64,000 bases of DNA from Pseudorhizobium tarimense (GTDB lineage: Bacteria; Pseudomonadota; Alphaproteobacteria; Rhizobiales; Rhizobiaceae), in assembly GCF_022968135.1 (NCBI RefSeq), contig NZ_JALJRA010000009.1:165818-229817 (forward strand), in the 5' to 3' direction. Under the pieces are notes generated by a model, which was given only the letters and a program-made list of their open reading frames with translations, searched no databases and was not told the origin of the DNA. This document shows positions 9,957-18,369 of the stretch, piece after piece. How positions within the stretch are numbered: position 1 is the first letter of the stretch; every line of letters begins with the position of its first letter. A program made the translations under genes and the position numbers.

Positions 9957-11273
9957 TCACTCGGCCGCTACGGGAGCTGCCGCAGGGTTGTTCGGATGCG
10001 TTGTCCAGTTCGCGTATTGCGGATCAACAGTCTTGCCAGTGCGCTTGTCCAGTTCGCCCGCACCAAGCGCTTCCATTGTGATGCAGTTCTCGACGGGACA
10101 GACGTTGACGCAGAGGTTGCAGCCGACGCATTCGTCTTCCATTACCTCGAAGTGGCGAACGCCGTTGACGACACTGGTGATCGCCTGGTGCGAGGTGTCC
10201 TCGCAAGCGATGTGGCAGCGGCCGCACTTGATGCAGAGATCCTGGTCGATCTTCGCCTTCGTCACGTAGTTGAGGTTCAGGTACTGCCAGTCGGTGACGT
10301 TTCCGACGGCGCGGCCGCAGATGTCGTCGAGCGAGCGGTGCCCCTTGGCATCCATCCAGTCGGAAAGGCCGGTGATCATCTCCTGGACGATCTTGAAGCC
10401 ATAGGTCATGGCCGCGGTGCAGACCTGCACGTTGCCTGCACCAAGGGCCAAGAATTCCGCCGCATCGCGCCAGGTCGTCACCCCGCCGATGCCGGAGATC
10501 GGCAGGCCGTAGGTTTCCGGGTCGCGGGCGATCTCGGCCACCATGTTGAGCGCGATCGGCTTCACGGCCGGGCCGCAGTAGCCGCCATGGCTGCCCTTGC
10601 CATTGATCGAGGGATTGGGCGAGAAGGTGTCGAGATTGACGGACACGATCGAGGAGATCGTATTGATGAGCGACACCGCGTCGGTGCCGCCGCGCTTGGC
10701 GGCGCGCGCCGGGTAGCGGATGTCGGTAATGTTCGGCGTCAGCTTGGTGATCACCGGCATGCGGCTGTACTGTTTGCACCAGCGCACCACCATCTCGATA
10801 TATTCCGGCACCTGGCCGACGGCCGATCCCATGCCGCGTTCGGACATTCCGTGGGGGCAGCCGAAGTTTAACTCAATGCCATCGACTTCCGTCTCTTCCA
10901 CGAGCGGCAGGATCGCCTTCCAGGCATCCTCCTCGCACGGCACCATGATGGAGGCGACTATGGCGCGGTCCGGCCACTTCTTCTTCACCTCCTTCATTTC
11001 GCGCAGGTTCACGTAAAGGTCGCGGTCGGTGATCAGCTCGATGTTGTTCAGCCCTAATAGCCGGCGGTCGGCGCCCCAGATCGCACCGTAACGCGGTCCG
11101 TTGACGTTGACGACCGGGGGGCCTTCCTCGCCTAGCGTCTTCCAGACGACGCCGCCCCAGCCCGCCTGAAAGGCACGCTCGACATTGTAGGCCTTGTCAG
11201 TCGGCGGCGCGGAGGCAAGCCAGAAGGGGTTTGGCGACTTGATGCCGACGAAGTTGTTGCGGATATCAGCCAT
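9957..11273 (-). CDS. preA: NAD-dependent dihydropyrimidine dehydrogenase, PreA subunit
   Basis: A 438-residue subunit that reduces uracil or thymine to the 5,6-dihydro form together with PreT, step one of reductive pyrimidine catabolism. The first ~310 residues are a dihydroorotate-dehydrogenase-like FMN barrel, with LNFGCPHGMSERGMGSAVGQ carrying the catalytic Cys region. The C-terminal part holds two 4Fe-4S motifs (CIKCGRCHIACED and CVGCNLCVNVCPVENC). It follows preT on the same strand with a 12-base gap, so they form an operon. The two subunits together correspond to the single-chain eukaryotic dihydropyrimidine dehydrogenase. Confidence 0.95.
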   Translation of the reverse strand: MADIRNNFVGIKSPNPFWLASAPPTDKAYNVERAFQAGWGGVVWKTLGEEGPPVVNVNGPRYGAIWGADRRLLGLNNIELITDRDLYVNLREMKEVKKKWPDRAIVASIMVPCEEDAWKAILPLVEETEVDGIELNFGCPHGMSERGMGSAVGQVPEYIEMVVRWCKQYSRMPVITKLTPNITDIRYPARAAKRGGTDAVSLINTISSIVSVNLDTFSPNPSINGKGSHGGYCGPAVKPIALNMVAEIARDPETYGLPISGIGGVTTWRDAAEFLALGAGNVQVCTAAMTYGFKIVQEMITGLSDWMDAKGHRSLDDICGRAVGNVTDWQYLNLNYVTKAKIDQDLCIKCGRCHIACEDTSHQAITSVVNGVRHFEVMEDECVGCNLCVNVCPVENCITMEALGAGELDKRTGKTVDPQYANWTTHPNNPAAAPVAAE

Positions 11274-11285
11274 GTCCGTTCCTCC

Positions 11286-12647
11286 TCAGGCGACCGCGGC
11301 GGCGGGTTGAGCGCCGGCGGCAAGCTGCCTGTTGATGCTTTCGGCGGCGTCGCGCCCCTGCGCAACCGCGGTGACGGTCAGATCTTCGCCCCTGCCGACG
11401 CAATCGCCGCCAGCCCAAATACCCTCGACCGAGGTGCGGCCTTCCGCGTCCGTGAAAACCCGGCCTGCCTCGATCCGCAGGCTGCCGAGACCGCTCGTCG
11501 CAAAGGTCTGGCCGATCGCCTTCATCACCTGATCGGCGGCGATAATGCCGGTCTCGCCGGTCCCGACCAACTTGCCATTTTCGGCCTTGGTGTAACCCAA
11601 CTCGATGCCTGCCACCGCGCCGTCCTTGCCCAGGATGCGTTTGGGCGCCAGCCAGTGGCGGATGATCACGCCGTTCGAGGCGGCAAGATCCTGCTCGTAG
11701 CCGGAGGCGTTCATGCTTTCCTTGCCGCGGCGATAGCAGATCGTCACCTCTTCGGCGCCGAGAAGCTTGGCCTGGATTGCCGCGTCGATGGCGGTCATGC
11801 CGCCGCCGAGCACCACAACCCGCCGCCCGACCGGCACCTCTGACTTGTCCTTGGCCTGTCGCAGAGCTGCGATGAACTGCACCGCATCCTCGACGCCGTT
11901 CAGTTCCTCGCCCTCGATGCCAAGGCCGTTGACGCCCGCAAGGCCGATGCCGAGGAAGACGGCGTCGAATTCCGCGGTGAGGTCGGCAAGCGTGAAGTCT
12001 CGACCAAGGACCTGACCATTGCGGATCTCGATGCCGCCGATGGCGGTGACGTAGTCCACTTCGCGCTGCGCGAAATTCTCCGTCGCCTTGTAAGTGGCGA
12101 TACCATACTCGTTCAGACCGCCGACCTTCTCCCGCGCATCGAACACGATTACGCTGTGCCCGTGCATGGAAAGGCGGTGCGCACAGGCAAGCCCGGCCGG
12201 CCCTGCGCCGACCACCGCCACCCGCCGTCCGGTCGATGCCGCACGCTGGTAGAACTGGCGGTTCGTTTCCATGGCAATATCGGTCGAATAGCGCTGCAGC
12301 TTGCCGATCTCGACCGGTCGGTCCTCCGCCGTGTTGCGCACGCACGCCTGTTCGCAGAGCGTCTCGGTGGGACAGACGCGGGCGCACATGCCGCCGAGGA
12401 TGTTCTGGTCGAAGATCGTCTTGGCCGCCCCTAGCGGGTTGCCGGTAGAGATCTGCCGGATGAACAGCGGAATGTCGATTGCGGTGGGACAAGCCGTCAT
12501 GCACGGCGCGTCGTAGCAGAAATAGCAGCGGTCGGCTGCAACCAGCGCCTCATGCTTGTCAAGGCGCGGGTGGAGATCGGAAAAATTGACGGCGTATTGC
12601 TCGGGAGACAGGCGGTCAGCCTGTATCCCGCTTCCCAGTCGATCCAT
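11286..12647 (-). CDS. preT: NAD-dependent dihydropyrimidine dehydrogenase, PreT subunit
   Basis: A 453-residue flavoprotein related to the GltD/glutamate synthase small subunit. An N-terminal iron-sulfur region (CYFCYDAPCMTACPTAIDIP) is followed by the FAD fold near residue 120 (VAVVGAGPAGLACAHRL) and an NAD(P)-binding fold near residue 265 (VVVLGGGMTAIDAAIQA). It passes electrons from NAD(P)H to PreA. The start MDRLGSGIQ is chosen because AGAGGGA lies six bases before it; the reading frame extends 20 codons further upstream without a good ribosome site. It leads the preTA operon, with a RutR-like site 64 bases upstream. Confidence 0.94.
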   Translation of the reverse strand: MDRLGSGIQADRLSPEQYAVNFSDLHPRLDKHEALVAADRCYFCYDAPCMTACPTAIDIPLFIRQISTGNPLGAAKTIFDQNILGGMCARVCPTETLCEQACVRNTAEDRPVEIGKLQRYSTDIAMETNRQFYQRAASTGRRVAVVGAGPAGLACAHRLSMHGHSVIVFDAREKVGGLNEYGIATYKATENFAQREVDYVTAIGGIEIRNGQVLGRDFTLADLTAEFDAVFLGIGLAGVNGLGIEGEELNGVEDAVQFIAALRQAKDKSEVPVGRRVVVLGGGMTAIDAAIQAKLLGAEEVTICYRRGKESMNASGYEQDLAASNGVIIRHWLAPKRILGKDGAVAGIELGYTKAENGKLVGTGETGIIAADQVMKAIGQTFATSGLGSLRIEAGRVFTDAEGRTSVEGIWAGGDCVGRGEDLTVTAVAQGRDAAESINRQLAAGAQPAAAVA

Positions 12648-12710
12648 CTGCGTTCCCTCTTTTATGGCTTCATGGACAACTATTGGAAGCAGGCTAACAC
12701 AGGCCAAAAA

Positions 12711-12726
12711 TTTATCAAACGGTAAA
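12711..12726. promoter_or_regulatory. Candidate RutR operator 2
   Basis: TTTATCAAACGGTAAA shares half-site sequence and spacing with the site at 3197-3212 (complement TTTACC-N4-GATAAA). It lies upstream of preT. The surrounding 12,650-12,850 gap is AT-rich and holds no gene. Confidence 0.45.
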
Positions 12727-12856
12727 ACTTTGGAATGTCAGACGCTGGGCGTCAGCTGCAAATTTAATCTTTACTATAAAAATCAAGTTTAATAAGGTCG
12801 CCATCAACTCAGAGAGGGGCGGCCGAATTTCGGCCTCCCGCAACAAGGGGAGAAGC

Positions 12857-13264
12857 ATGGCGAAGAAGGGCAAGAAGGCGAGCCGCAGCGGCGCGCAGGC
12901 GCAGCAGTCGGCCGATGGCGCATCGACAGACCAGTCGGGAGCGATCCGCAGCTTCCTTTATGTCGGGGGCCGTGACTGCCAGGTTGCACATCTCCGCCAG
13001 ATTGCCACCAACCACGGCGCCCAACTCATTCACCACGATGGCGGACTGCGCGAAGCGGTGTCGCGCATTGATACCGTTCTCCCCTCCGTCGACTGCGTCT
13101 TCTGCCCCATCGACTGTATCAGCCATGACGCGTGTCTGCGGGTGAAGACCGGATGCAAGAAATTCGGAAAGACCTTCATCCCGCTGCGTAACGGTTCGAA
13201 GTCGAGCCTCGAACGGGCGCTGCAGTCAATGAAGGAGCGGAGCAATGAACGAACAAGGCCCTGA
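12857..13264 (+). CDS. DUF2325 domain protein
   Basis: A 135-residue soluble protein. The first ~35 residues are a low-complexity basic linker (KKGKKASRSGAQAQQ), and the rest matches DUF2325 (FLYVGGRDCQVAHLRQIATN, HHDGGLREAV, then VDCVFCPIDCISHDACLRVK and FIPLRNGS). The Cys pairs in that core (CVFCPIDC, DACLRVKTGC) could bind metal or be redox active; the biochemical role of DUF2325 is not established. AAGGGGAG lies four bases before the ATG. It overlaps the next gene by 20 bases, so the pair is probably translationally coupled. Confidence 0.8.
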   Translation: MAKKGKKASRSGAQAQQSADGASTDQSGAIRSFLYVGGRDCQVAHLRQIATNHGAQLIHHDGGLREAVSRIDTVLPSVDCVFCPIDCISHDACLRVKTGCKKFGKTFIPLRNGSKSSLERALQSMKERSNERTRP

Positions 13265-13466
13265 TGTCAGCCTGTTGATTGGGCTTCACAAGCTGGCGCA
13301 GCAAAACGGAGATGGCCTCGTGCCGGAGCTTTATTCTCTGCTTGTGGAACCCTTGCGTTCTCACGCGGACATGGCCGATGTCATACCGTTTCCGGCAGAG
13401 CGACGAGAGACGGTCCCGTCAGCTCCCGTCATCGGCACAAACAGGATTTTGACGTTCCGGCGCTAG
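13245..13466 (+). CDS. Small conserved-looking hypothetical protein
   Basis: A 73-residue protein with an acidic-hydrophobic N-terminal half (VSLLIGLHKLAQQNGDGLVPELYSLLVEPL) likely to be helical, and a Pro-rich basic tail. Its ATG lies inside the end of the DUF2325 gene with GGAGCG a few bases upstream, so it is probably translated from the same mRNA. No family recognised; a partner of the DUF2325 protein is only an inference from the overlap. Confidence 0.6.
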   Translation: MNEQGPDVSLLIGLHKLAQQNGDGLVPELYSLLVEPLRSHADMADVIPFPAERRETVPSAPVIGTNRILTFRR

Positions 13467-13468
13467 GC

Positions 13469-13846
13469 TCAATCGGCGGGAGGGCGGCTTGGGAGCAGGG
13501 CACCCACTGCCACCACTATCCAACCCAGGATCATGGTCGTGCCACCGATGGGTGCTGCCATCGGGAATAGTCCGCTGCCGCCAAAGTGACGCATGAGAAG
13601 ATCTCCTGCGAATACGAAAGTCCCCAAGCCGATCACCAGGGCGGCCATAGTCGCCGTTTTAAACTGGCGGTGTCCCAGGTGCAGTGCAAGAAGTGCAGGT
13701 GCATGGACGAGGCACATGGTCGAGGCGGAGCCGAGCAGTCGTGCATCGCCGCCATGGCTTGCTGCAGCGGCGAGTGCCACGCCGGCCGCCCCAAAGATGC
13801 CGCTTAGAAACAGGATGAACGGCCGCAGAATATGGAATCTTTCCAC
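13469..13846 (-). CDS. DUF423 family small membrane protein
   Basis: A 125-residue protein with four hydrophobic segments: FILFLSGIFGAAGVALAAAAS, the LVHAPALLAL region, TMAALVIGLGTFVFAGDLL and GWIVVAVGALL. The LMRHFGGSGLFPMAAPIGGTTMILGW stretch near the C terminus is typical of DUF423. Function of the family is unknown. I choose the GTG start at 13846 (VERFHILRPF) rather than the longer frame, since AGGGAA from the end of the upstream globin gene is suitably placed and the length then matches the family. It follows the globin gene by four bases and is probably coupled to it. Confidence 0.75.
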   Translation of the reverse strand: MERFHILRPFILFLSGIFGAAGVALAAAASHGGDARLLGSASTMCLVHAPALLALHLGHRQFKTATMAALVIGLGTFVFAGDLLMRHFGGSGLFPMAAPIGGTTMILGWIVVAVGALLPSRPPAD

Positions 13847-13850
13847 CGCG

Positions 13851-14240
13851 CTATTCCCTGTTCTGCATGTGGGAAGCGAGCCGCTCGATCGGCGGCCAGA
13901 TGATGTCGCGAAGCTTCGGGTTCTCAACTGTTTCGTCCAGCGCGCGACGAAAACAAAGTAGCCATTCCTCAGTTTCTCGAGGTCCGATGGACGCGCCGAA
14001 GTGCCGGGATCGAAGCCTCGGATGCCCATGCTTCTCGACATAAACCGGCGGGCCCCCGAGGTAGCCGGTGAGGTAGTCGTAGAGTTTCGCCTCGCTGCCT
14101 TCGAGGCTTGCCGGATGGACGGCCCGGCAGTGCCTTGCTTCGGGCAGCGTGTCCATCAGCTGGTAAAAGCGTCTGGTAAGGGCACGGACGGTCACGTCGC
14201 CGCCGATAGCTTCGTAGAGGGTGATGGTTTTGCCCGACAT
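13851..14240 (-). CDS. Group II truncated haemoglobin-like protein
   Basis: A 129-residue truncated globin. Family marks are LYEAIGGDVTVRALTRRFYQLMD at the N terminus, the YLTGYLGGPPVYVEKHGHPRLRSRH segment that carries the proximal His region, and EEWLLCFRRALDE. Group II proteins bind oxygen or NO through haem b and often protect against nitrosative or oxidative stress. The start MSGKTITLYE is preferred over one 19 codons upstream, with GGAAG seven bases before it. It is followed by the DUF423 gene in what looks like a two-gene operon. Confidence 0.87.
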   Translation of the reverse strand: MSGKTITLYEAIGGDVTVRALTRRFYQLMDTLPEARHCRAVHPASLEGSEAKLYDYLTGYLGGPPVYVEKHGHPRLRSRHFGASIGPRETEEWLLCFRRALDETVENPKLRDIIWPPIERLASHMQNRE

Positions 14241-14314
14241 CAGGTCTTCCGGCTTGATCCTGCCCCTCGCTCTAGATCCGCGGATCGTTCCTGACAAGCG
14301 CCAAGGCGTCGCAC

Positions 14315-14506
14315 TCAGTCGGGACCGACGTCGGCTTCACGCCCCTTCTCGTCGGGAAGGGATCCGGCTCCCGGCGTTTTTTGTTTATCTACAAGCGTGT
14401 CCTTGGCGTGCGGGCCGGCCGGGTTCTTCGCACCGCCCGTCTGCGCAGTACCGTCGCGGTTCTCGACCGCTTCCTGTGCCATCTCGTCCTTGTTCTTGTC
14501 GGCCAT
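14315..14506 (-). CDS. Small hydrophilic hypothetical protein
   Basis: A 63-residue, strongly hydrophilic protein (MADKNKDEMAQEAVENRDGT, ending in DEKGREADVGPD), rich in Asp, Glu, Lys and Gly with no hydrophobic core, so probably intrinsically disordered. AAGGAG lies eight bases upstream of the ATG, a strong ribosome site that favours this start over the longer frame. Such short hydrophilic proteins occur in rhizobia and are sometimes stress-induced; that role is a guess here. Confidence 0.6.
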   Translation of the reverse strand: MADKNKDEMAQEAVENRDGTAQTGGAKNPAGPHAKDTLVDKQKTPGAGSLPDEKGREADVGPD

Positions 14507-14690
14507 GGGGTTTCTCCTTTCAATGAAATAACACTTCCCGGGTTTGCCGAGTTCCGCAAGCTCTGGCTCAGGCTCTGCAGTGCTGAAATCGAGCTTCGCT
14601 ATCGTCTGCAACGCATCCTCATGATCTTGTACGCCGCACCGGAACGGAATGCGGTCGAGCGGGTTGTGAGGTAGGGCGAGCAGGGAGGCT

Positions 14691-15050
14691 GGTGCGCTCG
14701 ACGATTTCGGTACCGGCTATTCCAGCCTCAGCTACATGCGCCGTTTGCCGGTCGACCGGATCAAGGTGGATCGCTCATTCATCCTCGACCTGGAGAAGGA
14801 CGCCAGCGCCCGCGACATCATGCGCACGATCGCCGTAATGTGCCAGAACCTCGGCCTGCAGTGCATCGTGGAAGGCGTCGAGAGCCACGCCCAACTGCAA
14901 TTCCTCGCCACCGCCGGTTGCGACGGCTATCAGGGCTACCTCTTCGCCCGGCCGATGCCGGAGAAGGCAATTGGAGGCTATCTGCGGAACAGGAACAGCT
15001 GCGGCAGATGGCATGAGGCCCATGCCAGAGCCGTGAGCACGTTAATCTGA
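14691..15050 (+). pseudogene. C-terminal fragment of an EAL-domain (c-di-GMP phosphodiesterase) gene
   Basis: Translation in one frame gives ALDDFGTGYSSLSYMRRLPV, DRIKVDRSFI, IAVMCQNLGLQCIVEGVES and CDGYQGYLFARPMPEKAI, which is the last ~110 residues of an EAL domain (the DDFGTGYSS loop, the VEGVE motif and the QGY.FARP motif). The catalytic ExL part and any GGDEF or sensor domain are missing upstream, and no start with a ribosome site precedes the fragment. It is a decayed remnant of a longer signalling gene, probably left by deletion or rearrangement. Confidence 0.85.
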
Positions 15051-15334
15051 GCATCGGGCTGTCTTCGGCATCATTGGTGGAGCGACAATAGGTCCATGTT
15101 GATTGCCTTTTAGATGGTGACTTCCGTCCAGAGATAGCGGCGAGTTCCGATGCGGCCGAGGAAGGTGACGCCCTATTCTTGCTCTGAGGAAGCGGCATAG
15201 ATGCCGCTTGGCCGGATCCTTCATCCAATGTGTATCGGTTGCCGAATGATGGGCGAGCTGATGAGCCCTGGCGGAGCGCCTGCGGTGCTACATGGTGCAT
15301 AGCTTATAGCAGCACACCAGTGGGTGCCCAAGCA
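15051..15334. other. Non-coding stretch after the EAL remnant
   Basis: No convincing gene. On the minus strand a short open stretch reads GVTFLGRIGTRRYLWTEVTI before a stop near 15,112, which may be a further gene fragment, but I cannot assign it. Confidence 0.4.
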
Positions 15335-15590
15335 TCAGCCCACAACGTCAAGAACCAGTGTGCTCCCATCTTGTACTTTCAAGTGCTTCGATCATAGTGA
15401 CCAACGTACGACGTTCCTCGGACGCGAACGGTTTCAAAGCCGTAGCAATGGGTTCCTGAAAGAGTTCTTCAGCAGTACCTTTGTGCGATCAATATTTTAA
15501 GCGATCAGGTCTTCTAAGGTGACACCGAGGGCAGACGCAGTCCTGGCGAGCGGTTACAGATCGGGCTCTCGTTGGCCGCTCCCTCTCGCC
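15335..15590 (-). pseudogene. Remnants of regulator genes (XRE tail and MarR-like tail)
   Basis: Two short fragments lie one after the other on the minus strand. The first, ending at 15497, reads SGQREPDL-stop-PLARTASALGVTLEDLIA, closely parallel to the XRE protein encoded just upstream (SGRREPDLATLVRIAAALG). It carries an in-frame TAA in place of a residue. The second, in another frame at about 15,335-15,475, reads TAEELFQEPIATALKPFASE and ERRTLVTMIEALE, which resembles the C-terminal part of a MarR-type regulator. Both look like decayed sequence. The XRE part suggests an old tandem duplication of the neighbouring gene. Confidence 0.5.
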
Positions 15591-15631
15591 GTGTGAACCG
15601 GCCGGCATCTTGCCTGGTGGATTTGGACTAG

Positions 15632-15985
15632 CTAAGACCCATTCTTCGAGCGTTTATTCCGATCAGCCGCGACAACAGCTTCTGCCTGGATTACACACAG
15701 CTCCAAGTCTTGAAGGGTCATCCCGCTTGCCGCGTTAGCGAAGCGGTCAAGCAACGCAGAAACTTGGGGATCCTCGTTGGGAGCAGCGTTTATTCCTAGA
15801 AGCCAGTTTGGGGTGGTGCCAAGGGCGGCGGCAATCCGTACAAGCGTAGCCAGATCAGGTTCTCTTCGTCCCGATGCGTAGTGAGCATAGCGTCTCTCGT
15901 CCAAACCGACGCGGCGTGCCGCCTCCGCATTTGATATGCCGAGCTGCTTTGCACGTCCTTGGAGCTGTTTAGAAAGAATTTCCAT
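15632..15985 (-). CDS. XRE-family helix-turn-helix regulator
   Basis: A 117-residue Cro/CI-type regulator. The helix-turn-helix covers residues 5-60 (LQGRAKQLGISNAEAARRVG, LDERRYAHYASGRREPDLAT, LVRIAAALGTTPNWLLGI), followed by a short C-terminal helix region. The frame extends upstream, but the ATG at 15985 is the natural domain start. It sits just beyond a near-perfect palindrome (15986-16002) likely to be its own operator. It is transcribed away from the LysR gene at 16079, and a decayed copy of the same domain follows it. Confidence 0.8.
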   Translation of the reverse strand: MEILSKQLQGRAKQLGISNAEAARRVGLDERRYAHYASGRREPDLATLVRIAAALGTTPNWLLGINAAPNEDPQVSALLDRFANAASGMTLQDLELCVIQAEAVVAADRNKRSKNGS

Positions 15986-16002
15986 AGGAACATTCTGTTC
16001 CT
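15986..16002. promoter_or_regulatory. Palindromic operator in front of the XRE gene
   Basis: AGGAACATTCTGTTCCT is an inverted repeat with only the central three bases unpaired, placed directly before the XRE ATG. A weaker relative, GAACAAAATGT, lies at 16045-16055 nearer the LysR start. This suggests autoregulation and perhaps control of both divergent genes. Confidence 0.6.
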
Positions 16003-16078
16003 TGGAAACACCAGTCTGGCCACGAACATTATGGAGTGTTATAAGAACAAAATGTAGCCATTCGGTTTGAGGCGCGCC

Positions 16079-16987
16079 ATGGAACTTCGCCAGCTTTCCT
16101 ACTTCGTGGCAGTGGCCGAGGAGCTGCACTTCGGCAGGGCGGCAGCGCGGATGTGTATTGCCCAGCCGGCGCTGAGCACGCAGGTCCAGGCGCTGGAGAA
16201 GCATCTGGGGGTGCAGCTGCTGCATCGCACGACCCGGAAGGTGGAGCTGACACGGGCAGGGGAGGTCTTCTACGACCGCTGCATCAGGATCCTCGGTGAT
16301 ATCAGCCTTTCGACAGAGCTGGCGCGCTCTGCTGACGGCAAGGGATCGCGGGAAATCCGGATCGGCACGATCTATCCGGCCACCATCGGTGTCCTGCCGT
16401 CATTCCTGTCGCGCATTGCAAGGAAGTGCCCCGGTATCCGCATCCACACCGCCAGCGGCTCCACCGGTGGCATCATTCGCAGCATAGAAGCAGGCCAGCT
16501 CAATCTCGGCTTCATCCGGCCGGTGGAAAACATCGGCTCGCTGAGGTTCTTCTCCATCTCGCATGAGCGCTATCTTCTGGCAGTCCAGAAGGACAGCCCG
16601 CTTGCAGCCATGGAGGATGTCGGGATCGAGGATCTGCGTGATCAGAAGATTATCTCCTTCTCCCGCTCCAACCTGTCTTACACGGAGCGTTATTTTGCTG
16701 AGAAGTTCGAGGAGCATGATCTGGCAGGTCGTGTTGCCTATAGCTGTGATGACACCTTCTCCATGGTCTCACTTGTTTCGGCAGGTCTTGGCGTTGGCTT
16801 TGTCCCGGAATGGACACGGGATCTTCCCAACCGCAGCATCGAACTGAAGAAGGTGAGGGGAGTGGACTTGAAGATCGGGTTAGGTGTGGCCTGGAACAAG
16901 GAAGATCCGACTGCTGGGCGCGATGACATCATCGACATTGCAAGATCCCTGGCACGGCCGGCGGGCCGGCGCCTGCGTGCTGCCTGA
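16079..16987 (+). CDS. LysR-family transcriptional regulator
   Basis: A 302-residue LysR protein. The N-terminal winged helix-turn-helix is clear (MELRQLSYFVAVAEELHFGR, then AAARMCIAQPALSTQVQALE and HLGVQLLHRTTRKVELTRAG). The effector domain from about residue 90 resembles the BenM/CatM/CbbR class. The start is the ATG of MELRQLSY, four codons inside the longest frame. The target is not obvious: the divergent neighbour is the XRE gene, and the gene downstream is a small unknown protein. Confidence 0.87.
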   Translation: MELRQLSYFVAVAEELHFGRAAARMCIAQPALSTQVQALEKHLGVQLLHRTTRKVELTRAGEVFYDRCIRILGDISLSTELARSADGKGSREIRIGTIYPATIGVLPSFLSRIARKCPGIRIHTASGSTGGIIRSIEAGQLNLGFIRPVENIGSLRFFSISHERYLLAVQKDSPLAAMEDVGIEDLRDQKIISFSRSNLSYTERYFAEKFEEHDLAGRVAYSCDDTFSMVSLVSAGLGVGFVPEWTRDLPNRSIELKKVRGVDLKIGLGVAWNKEDPTAGRDDIIDIARSLARPAGRRLRAA

Positions 16988-17039
16988 TGCTGCGGGCGAA
17001 TGATTGGCGTCAGAGACAACCAAAGATACGGAGGTGCCT

Positions 17040-17291
17040 ATGGTGATAATGACTGAAAAGCAGATCCCTGACTTCGTCAGCGATATCGTGGCGACCGGCT
17101 GCGACATCCGGGCGGTGGCCGATTTCTACGTCATTGCCGACGCCGATCTGCCGGACGATGTCTATGAGGCAGTCGAGCCGGAGCTGATACGAATTTCCGA
17201 GACCTATGGTGAGCGCGACCATCTGAAGGCGCAGATCACCAACTACCTGTACTCGATCGGCAGATGTTATCCCCCTCCGGTAGTGCAGTAG
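17040..17291 (+). CDS. Small acidic hypothetical protein
   Basis: An 83-residue acidic protein beginning MVIMTEKQIPDFVSDIVATG and containing DADLPDDVYEAVEPELIRIS, with no signal peptide or membrane segment. GGAGG lies five bases before the ATG at 17040, which decides this start over one 12 codons upstream. It follows the LysR gene by 52 bases on the same strand. Family not recognised. The following 260 bases to 17,551 hold no gene I can support. Confidence 0.65.
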   Translation: MVIMTEKQIPDFVSDIVATGCDIRAVADFYVIADADLPDDVYEAVEPELIRISETYGERDHLKAQITNYLYSIGRCYPPPVVQ

Positions 17292-17551
17292 GAGAATGCG
17301 AGGCAAGGTAGCTTGCAATTGGCAGTATATGCGCGGCAGCTAATGCGCGCAGGCGTGATAACTACCGTTTCGAAGGCTACACGTTTCGCGCCTTCCTTAT
17401 CTTTTCCGGCATTAGCGGGGCGGGAGTTCGTCATATTGACGCCCGATCCGACAAAACAGCTGCGGATGGCCAAGCCCCACATATTCGATTTCATTTGAAA
17501 TGGCGCGCCGGACGAGATGAACCCGGGCACTCCTATGTCATTGTAGCAGCT

Positions 17552-18352
17552 CTATAATATAGCGGAGCCGATATGAATGCTCGTGGCAGTCTCTTCATTG
17601 GCATTGAGCTGAAGTAGCTGCCATCGGCTTGGCGCGATAAAATTCTTCGGCGGCAGTATGATCCAGCCATCGTCGTCACCGACGGCGACAAAGTCACCTT
17701 TGGCTACACAGAGCGCCGTTAACGCGCAGACAAATGCGGCTCGGTCGTCGTGATTGACGACAGCCGCGAGGTTCGACGCTAACTGCCTGCCCGGAAGGCA
17801 ATGCGAAATCAACAACGCAAGAACGCCTTCCGTCGCGAGGTGTTTGTAAAAGGTGTCGGAGCGGTCGCCTCTACGCGCCGCGAGACGCTCAGGGTCCGCG
17901 ATCATCATGCCGAGGAACGAGCTCGGGAATGCCTCGACCAATGCCTTTTCGTCGATGGCAAGGTCATGCCGTGAGGAACACAGGTCTGCATGCCTGACTA
18001 CGTGACCTACGCAGGTATTGGCATGCAGGTTCAGAAGTTTGCCGACCGGAGCGCTCGATTGTCCTGGCTTGCCAATGAGAGGGCGAAGGCGCCGTGTCAG
18101 CATCCGCTCTGCTCTCCGGTAGCGGCCGATGATTTCAAAGCCGCGCCTGATGGGGCCGTCGAAAGCGGCGGCCAAAATGGGCTGCCCTCCCGCGAGCCCC
18201 GCGATGGCCTGCTCTCTCTCCGGCTCGATTGCCCGGAACCTAGCGTTGCGCCAAGACACGGTCGTGCTTGACCATTCCAGCCTGCAAATGGCGCTTGACC
18301 GCCTCGCGGGCGAGCAGCCTACATCGATCCCTATGACCGCACCGCTTTCCAA
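17552..18352 (-). CDS. DUF429-like RNase-H-fold putative nuclease
   Basis: A 266-residue protein with the layout of the DUF429 (predicted RNase-H-like nuclease) family: an N-terminal strand with acidic residue (VIGIDVGCSPARRS), a second acidic strand (AAAFDGPIRRG) near residue 64, EAFPSSFLGMMI near residue 140, and the acidic C-terminal helix DDRAAFVCALTALC. These D/E/D positions match an RNase-H active site. The start is a TTG with GGAG five bases upstream. It is the last gene of a minus-strand run, 17 bases after the restriction-nuclease-like gene, so it is probably co-expressed with it. Nuclease function is inferred from fold only. Confidence 0.65.
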   Translation of the reverse strand: MESGAVIGIDVGCSPARRSSAICRLEWSSTTVSWRNARFRAIEPEREQAIAGLAGGQPILAAAFDGPIRRGFEIIGRYRRAERMLTRRLRPLIGKPGQSSAPVGKLLNLHANTCVGHVVRHADLCSSRHDLAIDEKALVEAFPSSFLGMMIADPERLAARRGDRSDTFYKHLATEGVLALLISHCLPGRQLASNLAAVVNHDDRAAFVCALTALCVAKGDFVAVGDDDGWIILPPKNFIAPSRWQLLQLNANEETATSIHIGSAIL

Positions 18353-18369
18353 TAGCTCTCCTTGCCCGC

